Of a DNA stretch of 8,691 nucleotides, positions 5,519 through 8,691 are shown piece after piece. This DNA is from JASHZA01 sp035624865 (GTDB lineage: Bacteria > Desulfobacterota > Binatia > Binatales > Binataceae), in the NCBI GenBank assembly GCA_035624865.1, contig DASPQS010000081.1, forward strand, positions 1 to 8,691, read 5' to 3'. Each line of letters begins with the position of its first letter. Position 1 is the first letter of the stretch. Under the pieces are notes generated by a model, which was not told the DNA's origin, searched no databases, and saw nothing but the letters and a program-made list of their open reading frames with translations. Both the position numbers and the translations under genes were made by a program.

Positions 5519-6223
5519 CTAAGGCCGGCTGTCGAGCGTCTGGCGGAATTGCTCCCGCTTGACTTGCAGGTCGGCGACGAGCTGGTCATAGCCGCGGCTA
5601 TTGATGACGCGGTTGAACTGGTTGCGATAGTTCGCGATCACGCTGATGGCGTCGATGGTAACGTCATAAATGCGCCATTGCCCGCCATCGCGATGCATCT
5701 GGTAGTTCACCTGAATCGGGTCGTTCTGCTCCTTCACCCTGACAAAAGTGTTGACCTGCGCGTAGTCAGGGCCGTCGAAGGTCTCGCGGGTGTATTGGAT
5801 GCTGAGGGTCTGAACCTCGTCCTGGACCTTCTTGACCGTGTAGTCCTGAAGCTTGCTCAGATACGCATCCTGGATGAAAGCGGCAAAGACCGGCACGAAC
5901 TGGCCGCGTTGTTCCGCATTCAGTTCGCGCCAATGGTAGCCGAGGACCGAGCGCGCCATCGCGGGGAAGTCAAAGCGGCGCATCGCAAGCGCGCGCAATC
6001 TTTCACGCCTTTTAGTCAGCGGTTCCGACTGGTCCTTGAACAGCCCGATCGCCTCGCCGATAGCGGCCTTAAGCTCGGCCATCGGATCGGCCTCGGGCGC
6101 GTTAGCGACAGTGGGGTAGGCGCGCGCGGCCCACGATGCGAAGAAAAACAGAACCACAGCGATGGGCAGTACGCGCGCCCCAAGACGGTCGACGATTCCA
6201 GGCTGTGAAACAATCGAAGCCAT
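5519..6223 (-). CDS. MlaC/Ttg2D-like periplasmic phospholipid-binding protein (234 aa)
   Basis: This protein belongs to the MlaC (toluene-tolerance Ttg2D) family, periplasmic carriers that shuttle phospholipid between the outer-membrane MlaA complex and the inner-membrane MlaFEDB transporter. From the ATG at 6223 a signal peptide is evident: a basic start, a hydrophobic core VLPIAVVLFFFASW and a likely cleavage after AARA (near residue 35). Family hallmarks follow in order: RRFDFPAMARSVLGYHW (about 82-98), LNAEQRGQFVPVFAAFI (101-117), YQMHRDGGQWRIYDVTID (174-191), SVIANYRNQF (194-203) and GYDQLVADL (211-219). The length is normal. An in-frame GTG at 6232 is the only other possible start, since a stop codon lies just before it; neither has a clear ribosome-binding site. 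None of mlaA, B, D, E or F is in the window. The neighbouring membrane proteins DUF1646 and DUF1614 may be unrelated or may be unusual partners. HpnM-type hopanoid-cluster proteins belong to the same family. Confidence 0.88.
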   Translation of the reverse strand: MASIVSQPGIVDRLGARVLPIAVVLFFFASWAARAYPTVANAPEADPMAELKAAIGEAIGLFKDQSEPLTKRRERLRALAMRRFDFPAMARSVLGYHWRELNAEQRGQFVPVFAAFIQDAYLSKLQDYTVKKVQDEVQTLSIQYTRETFDGPDYAQVNTFVRVKEQNDPIQVNYQMHRDGGQWRIYDVTIDAISVIANYRNQFNRVINSRGYDQLVADLQVKREQFRQTLDSRP

Positions 6224-6279
6224 CTGCGGCACATTTTAACGGCATCCGACGGGGCAGGCGACGCGTAGCGAGCCGCGTG

Positions 6280-6298
6280 CCGCGGGGCTATCCCGCGG
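6280..6298. repeat. GC-rich 7-bp hairpin over the DUF1646 stop codon
   Basis: CCGCGGG (6280-6286), loop GCTAT, CCCGCGG (6292-6298) form a perfect stem. The stop codon (6288-6290) sits in the loop. There is no T-run, so full termination is unlikely; partial attenuation or 3'-end protection upstream of the MlaC-like gene is possible. Confidence 0.5.
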
Positions 6299-7316
6299 TC
6301 TGGAGCAGCGCAAAGTAGATGACAAGCAGCACCAGGCCCATCGGCACGCCGATCTTCGCCCAATCTCCCGCTCCGATTCGCAGCGCGGCAGCGGCTACGA
6401 TATTGGGGATGTTGCCGGGTATCAGCATCCCGCCCGCCACCAGCAGGGCGACTATCGCCTCGCGCGCGCGCGCCGGATCCATCGCATGGATTTCCAGTGC
6501 GACCAGCGTCGCATTGTCCATCGCCGCCGAGATCGTATTGGCCCAGAACAGCGCCGAGTGGTCCAACATCGGTACATAGCGGGCAGCCAGCGGCGAAAAG
6601 GCTTCGCCCACCAGAACCAGTCCTGCGATGAAGGCGTAAATCTCGAGCCCGCGCATGAGGGCGAGGACAACCGATTCGCGGATTAGCACGACGGTAGGCG
6701 CTGCGGCGATTTCGCTTGCCCCGTCCTCGCGAGCTGAAAACCACCCGGCGACGATCGCGCAGGCCAGCATCCCCGGCAGCACGTACGGCGAGAGCATCGC
6801 GAACAGTCCGCCAAAGCCCATCCCCAGGCCGCTTGCGGCCAGCGTCGAGAGCGGACCGCCCAGCGGCGTTAGCGACGACCCCAGTCCAATCGCAAAGCAT
6901 CCGGCGACCGTGACCTGCAGCCGCGCGCGCGGTCCCAGGCGCATAAGCTCGACCAACTCTGCCAGCATCAGCGCCGCTACGACCGCGGTGAGCATCGCGG
7001 AGAGGAGGGCGATCGCGAAGACCGCCCCGCCGCAGAGCAGCGGGCGTGCGGTCCGCGCCTGTACCCATCCAACTGCGCGATCCATCTGTCCCCGAATGCG
7101 GCCGAAGACGATGTCGGCGACGATCACGGTCAGCGTGATTCCCCCCGGCACCGAAGCGGCGCGGCTCGCGACGTCCCATCGCCACGCTCCTGCGAGCGTC
7201 ATCGCGAGCAGACCGATCGCCAGAAAGAAAATCTCGATCCGTTCTTCGATCGAGCGCGATACCACCGGTCCGATGAGCAGCAGCGCGATCAGCGCCAAGC
7301 CAACGACAGGATTCAT
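6288..7316 (-). CDS. DUF1646 family predicted cation transporter (342 aa)
   Basis: A polytopic inner-membrane protein with about ten hydrophobic segments. Motifs typical of the DUF1646 family are LGSSLTPLGGPLSTLAASGLG (about 145-165), AAMDNATLVALEI (264-276) and GGMLIPGNIPNIVAAAALRI (295-314), followed by DWAKIGVPMGLVLLVIYF (318-335). These resemble the paired substrate-binding hairpins of the ion-transporter (ArsB/NhaD) superfamily, in which Asp/Asn and Ser/Thr-Pro-Gly residues bind cations; D267 and N268 are the obvious candidates. Family members are only predicted cation transporters; the ion is unknown. The ATG at 7316 opens directly into the first helix (MNPVVGLALIALLLIGPVV), although no strong ribosome-binding site precedes it. 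The gene lies 77 bp after the lyase and 64 bp before the MlaC-like gene, all on the minus strand. Confidence 0.85.
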   Translation of the reverse strand: MNPVVGLALIALLLIGPVVSRSIEERIEIFFLAIGLLAMTLAGAWRWDVASRAASVPGGITLTVIVADIVFGRIRGQMDRAVGWVQARTARPLLCGGAVFAIALLSAMLTAVVAALMLAELVELMRLGPRARLQVTVAGCFAIGLGSSLTPLGGPLSTLAASGLGMGFGGLFAMLSPYVLPGMLACAIVAGWFSAREDGASEIAAAPTVVLIRESVVLALMRGLEIYAFIAGLVLVGEAFSPLAARYVPMLDHSALFWANTISAAMDNATLVALEIHAMDPARAREAIVALLVAGGMLIPGNIPNIVAAAALRIGAGDWAKIGVPMGLVLLVIYFALLQTAG

Positions 7317-7393
7317 CAGGATGAGAGCGGCGTGGGAATTGGCTCCGGCCGCGCGAAAGCCTCCATTTATTGAACGACCGCAGCTTCGAACCG

Positions 7394-8691
7394 CTACGGT
7401 GCCAGGTGAGCGAGCACCCGCTCGATCATTTCGCGGGCGAGACCGAGGTAGTTCGCCGGATCCATCAGCTTATCCAGCGCGGCGCGATCGATGCGCTCGG
7501 AAATTTCCGCGTTCTGCCTGAGCAGATCGGCTAGCGGACGGTTGCGGGCGGCGGCGTCGCGGCAAATCGATGAAACGATCTCGTGGGCGCGGTCGCGGCC
7601 GACGAATTTCGCCAGACTCATCATCACCCCCTCGGCGAGAACCATTCCTTCGGTGAGATCGAGATTCGCGCGCATTCGCGCCTCGTCCACGATGAGCCCC
7701 GCGAGCAGGCCGCGCGTATTTGCCAGCGCGCCGGCGGAGAGGGCGAAAAGCTCCGGCACCGCGACCCACTCGATTTCCCACGCGCCGCTCGCTCGTTCGT
7801 GGTCCTCGACCATCGCCTCGAGCATCGCTGCGACGTTCTGGCGGACCATCGAGGCGCAGGCGAGAATGTAATTGCACGAGACGGGATTGCGCTTGTGCGG
7901 CATCGTGCTGCTCGCCCCGCGGCCGGGGGCCGCCGGCTCGAAGACTTCGCCCACCTCGGTCTGCATCATGAGCTTTACATCGGTTGCGATTTTGCCCAGG
8001 GTTCCGGTGACGAGACCGAGAAAGCACGCGACCTCCGCCATGCGGTCGCGATGCGTGTGCCAGGTGATATCGGGTTGGCCCAGTTCGAGTTCGCCCATCA
8101 GCAGAAACTGAACCTGAAGGCCCTGTGCACCCAGTGACGCGAGCGTTCCGGCGGCGCCGCCAAGCTGCCCGACGAGGACGCGCGGCCGGATTTCAGCCAG
8201 GCGCGCACGATGGCGTTCGATCGCGGCAAGCATCGTCGCTGCCTTGAATCCGAAGGTTATCGGTACCGCGTGCTGCAATTTGGTGCGTCCCGCCATCAGC
8301 GCGTCGCGATAGCGTTCGGCGAGCCCGGCCAGCGAAGCCGAAATCGCTTTGAGATCGTCTTCGACCAGATCGAGCGCCGCCCGAATTTGCAACACGGTCG
8401 CCGTGTCGGTGATATCCTGGGTGGTTGCGCCCCAATGGCAGTACTGGCCCGCTTCGCCGCTGCAAAGCGCGGTCAATTGCTCGATCACCGGAAGCACCGT
8501 CGAGCCCGTCGCTTCGGTCTGAAGTTTCAGCCGGTCGAAGTCGATGTTGGCGACGATGGCCTGATTTTCGATTTCGGCGGCCGCTTCCTCGGGGATGATG
8601 CCCAGGCGCGCCTGGACGCGGGCGAGCGCCGCTTCGACATCCAGATAGAGCTGGACGCGAGCCTCATCGGAGAACACGCGGCGCATCGCGG
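7394..8691 (-). CDS. 3-carboxy-cis,cis-muconate cycloisomerase-like lyase (PcaB/adenylosuccinate lyase family), 5'-partial
   Basis: A fumarase/aspartase-superfamily enzyme. Conserved blocks, numbered from the Met at 8686, are HWGATTQDITDTA (84-96), LQHAVPITFG (137-146, likely catalytic His139) and the signature GASSTMPHKRNP (257-268) in the mobile loop with the catalytic Ser (259 or 260). The later block EAMVEDHERASGAWEIEW (290-307) and MRANLDLTEGMVLAEGVMM (338-356) are closest to PcaB-type cycloisomerases, which convert beta-carboxymuconate to gamma-carboxymuconolactone in protocatechuate catabolism. The reading frame continues upstream of that Met to the window edge. Related enzymes have roughly 15-20 more residues before the FSD motif, so the true start probably lies outside. 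No other pca gene is seen, and relatives of PcaB include lyases of other or unknown substrates. It is the first gene of the presumed four-gene operon. The superfamily is certain; the PcaB reaction is likely but not proven. Confidence 0.85.
   Translation of the reverse strand, partial: AMRRVFSDEARVQLYLDVEAALARVQARLGIIPEEAAAEIENQAIVANIDFDRLKLQTEATGSTVLPVIEQLTALCSGEAGQYCHWGATTQDITDTATVLQIRAALDLVEDDLKAISASLAGLAERYRDALMAGRTKLQHAVPITFGFKAATMLAAIERHRARLAEIRPRVLVGQLGGAAGTLASLGAQGLQVQFLLMGELELGQPDITWHTHRDRMAEVACFLGLVTGTLGKIATDVKLMMQTEVGEVFEPAAPGRGASSTMPHKRNPVSCNYILACASMVRQNVAAMLEAMVEDHERASGAWEIEWVAVPELFALSAGALANTRGLLAGLIVDEARMRANLDLTEGMVLAEGVMMSLAKFVGRDRAHEIVSSICRDAAARNRPLADLLRQNAEISERIDRAALDKLMDPANYLGLAREMIERVLAHLAP

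Noticed and set aside
5455..5589. N-terminal extension of the DUF1614 protein to 5589
   Set aside because: It overlaps the MlaC-like gene by about 70 bp and adds a non-hydrophobic Ser/Arg-rich stretch; the ATG at 5454 sits directly before the first helix.
6016..7185. Minus-strand frame of 389 codons overlapping the DUF1646 and MlaC-like genes
   Set aside because: Arg/Gly-rich shadow in another frame of two genes with strong family motifs.
6655..7521. Plus-strand frame of 288 codons
   Set aside because: Antisense to DUF1646 and the lyase end; Ser/Ala/Arg/Pro-rich without domain features.

Overview
The window looks like chromosomal DNA from a GC-rich, Gram-negative (diderm) bacterium. An MlaC-type periplasmic lipid carrier implies an outer membrane. 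A Flp pilin, a DOPA 4,5-dioxygenase-like enzyme, a DUF1646 transporter and a large hybrid histidine kinase together would fit a soil or sediment member of the Proteobacteria, deltaproteobacterial lineages or Binatota-like groups. That placement is inference; no rRNA or other marker gene is present. No rRNA, tRNA, CRISPR array or transposase was seen.

Layout, left to right. (1) 1-457, minus: C-terminally truncated DsbA/kappa-GST-fold protein of the 2-hydroxychromene-2-carboxylate isomerase family. (2) 551-3334, minus: a 927-residue membrane hybrid histidine kinase (about six TM segments, PAS, HisKA, HATPase_c, two receiver domains, no HPt). Its last ~25 codons lie in a palindromic DNA element. 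(3) 3335-3817: a 483-bp non-coding stretch rich in inverted and direct repeats. (4) 3818-3997, minus: a 59-residue Flp-type (type IVb) prepilin gene that a 60-residue ORF cut-off would miss. (5) 3998-4391: an AT-rich divergent control region. (6) 4392-4760, plus: a small DOPA 4,5-dioxygenase-family protein, the only plus-strand gene. (7) 4789-8691, minus: four co-directional genes, transcribed in the order PcaB/fumarase-superfamily lyase (5' end cut by the window edge), DUF1646 membrane transporter, MlaC-like lipid carrier, DUF1614 membrane protein, with gaps of 77, 64 and 64 bp, which suggests an operon.

How the parts might work together. The four-gene set combines a cytosolic lyase, two polytopic inner-membrane proteins of unknown function and a periplasmic lipid-binding protein. 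This may reflect a membrane transport or envelope-lipid function, but nothing in the window proves a shared pathway. The kinase lies downstream of the pilin on the same strand and could sense an envelope or surface signal; its output partner is not here. Three genes belong to families that include aromatic-catabolism enzymes (HCCA isomerase, DODA, PcaB), but they sit in separate transcription units. No single dramatic new system is evident. The best leads are the palindromic element that forms the kinase C-terminus, the orphan Flp pilin with the structured region after it, and the lyase-DUF1646-MlaC-DUF1614 operon.
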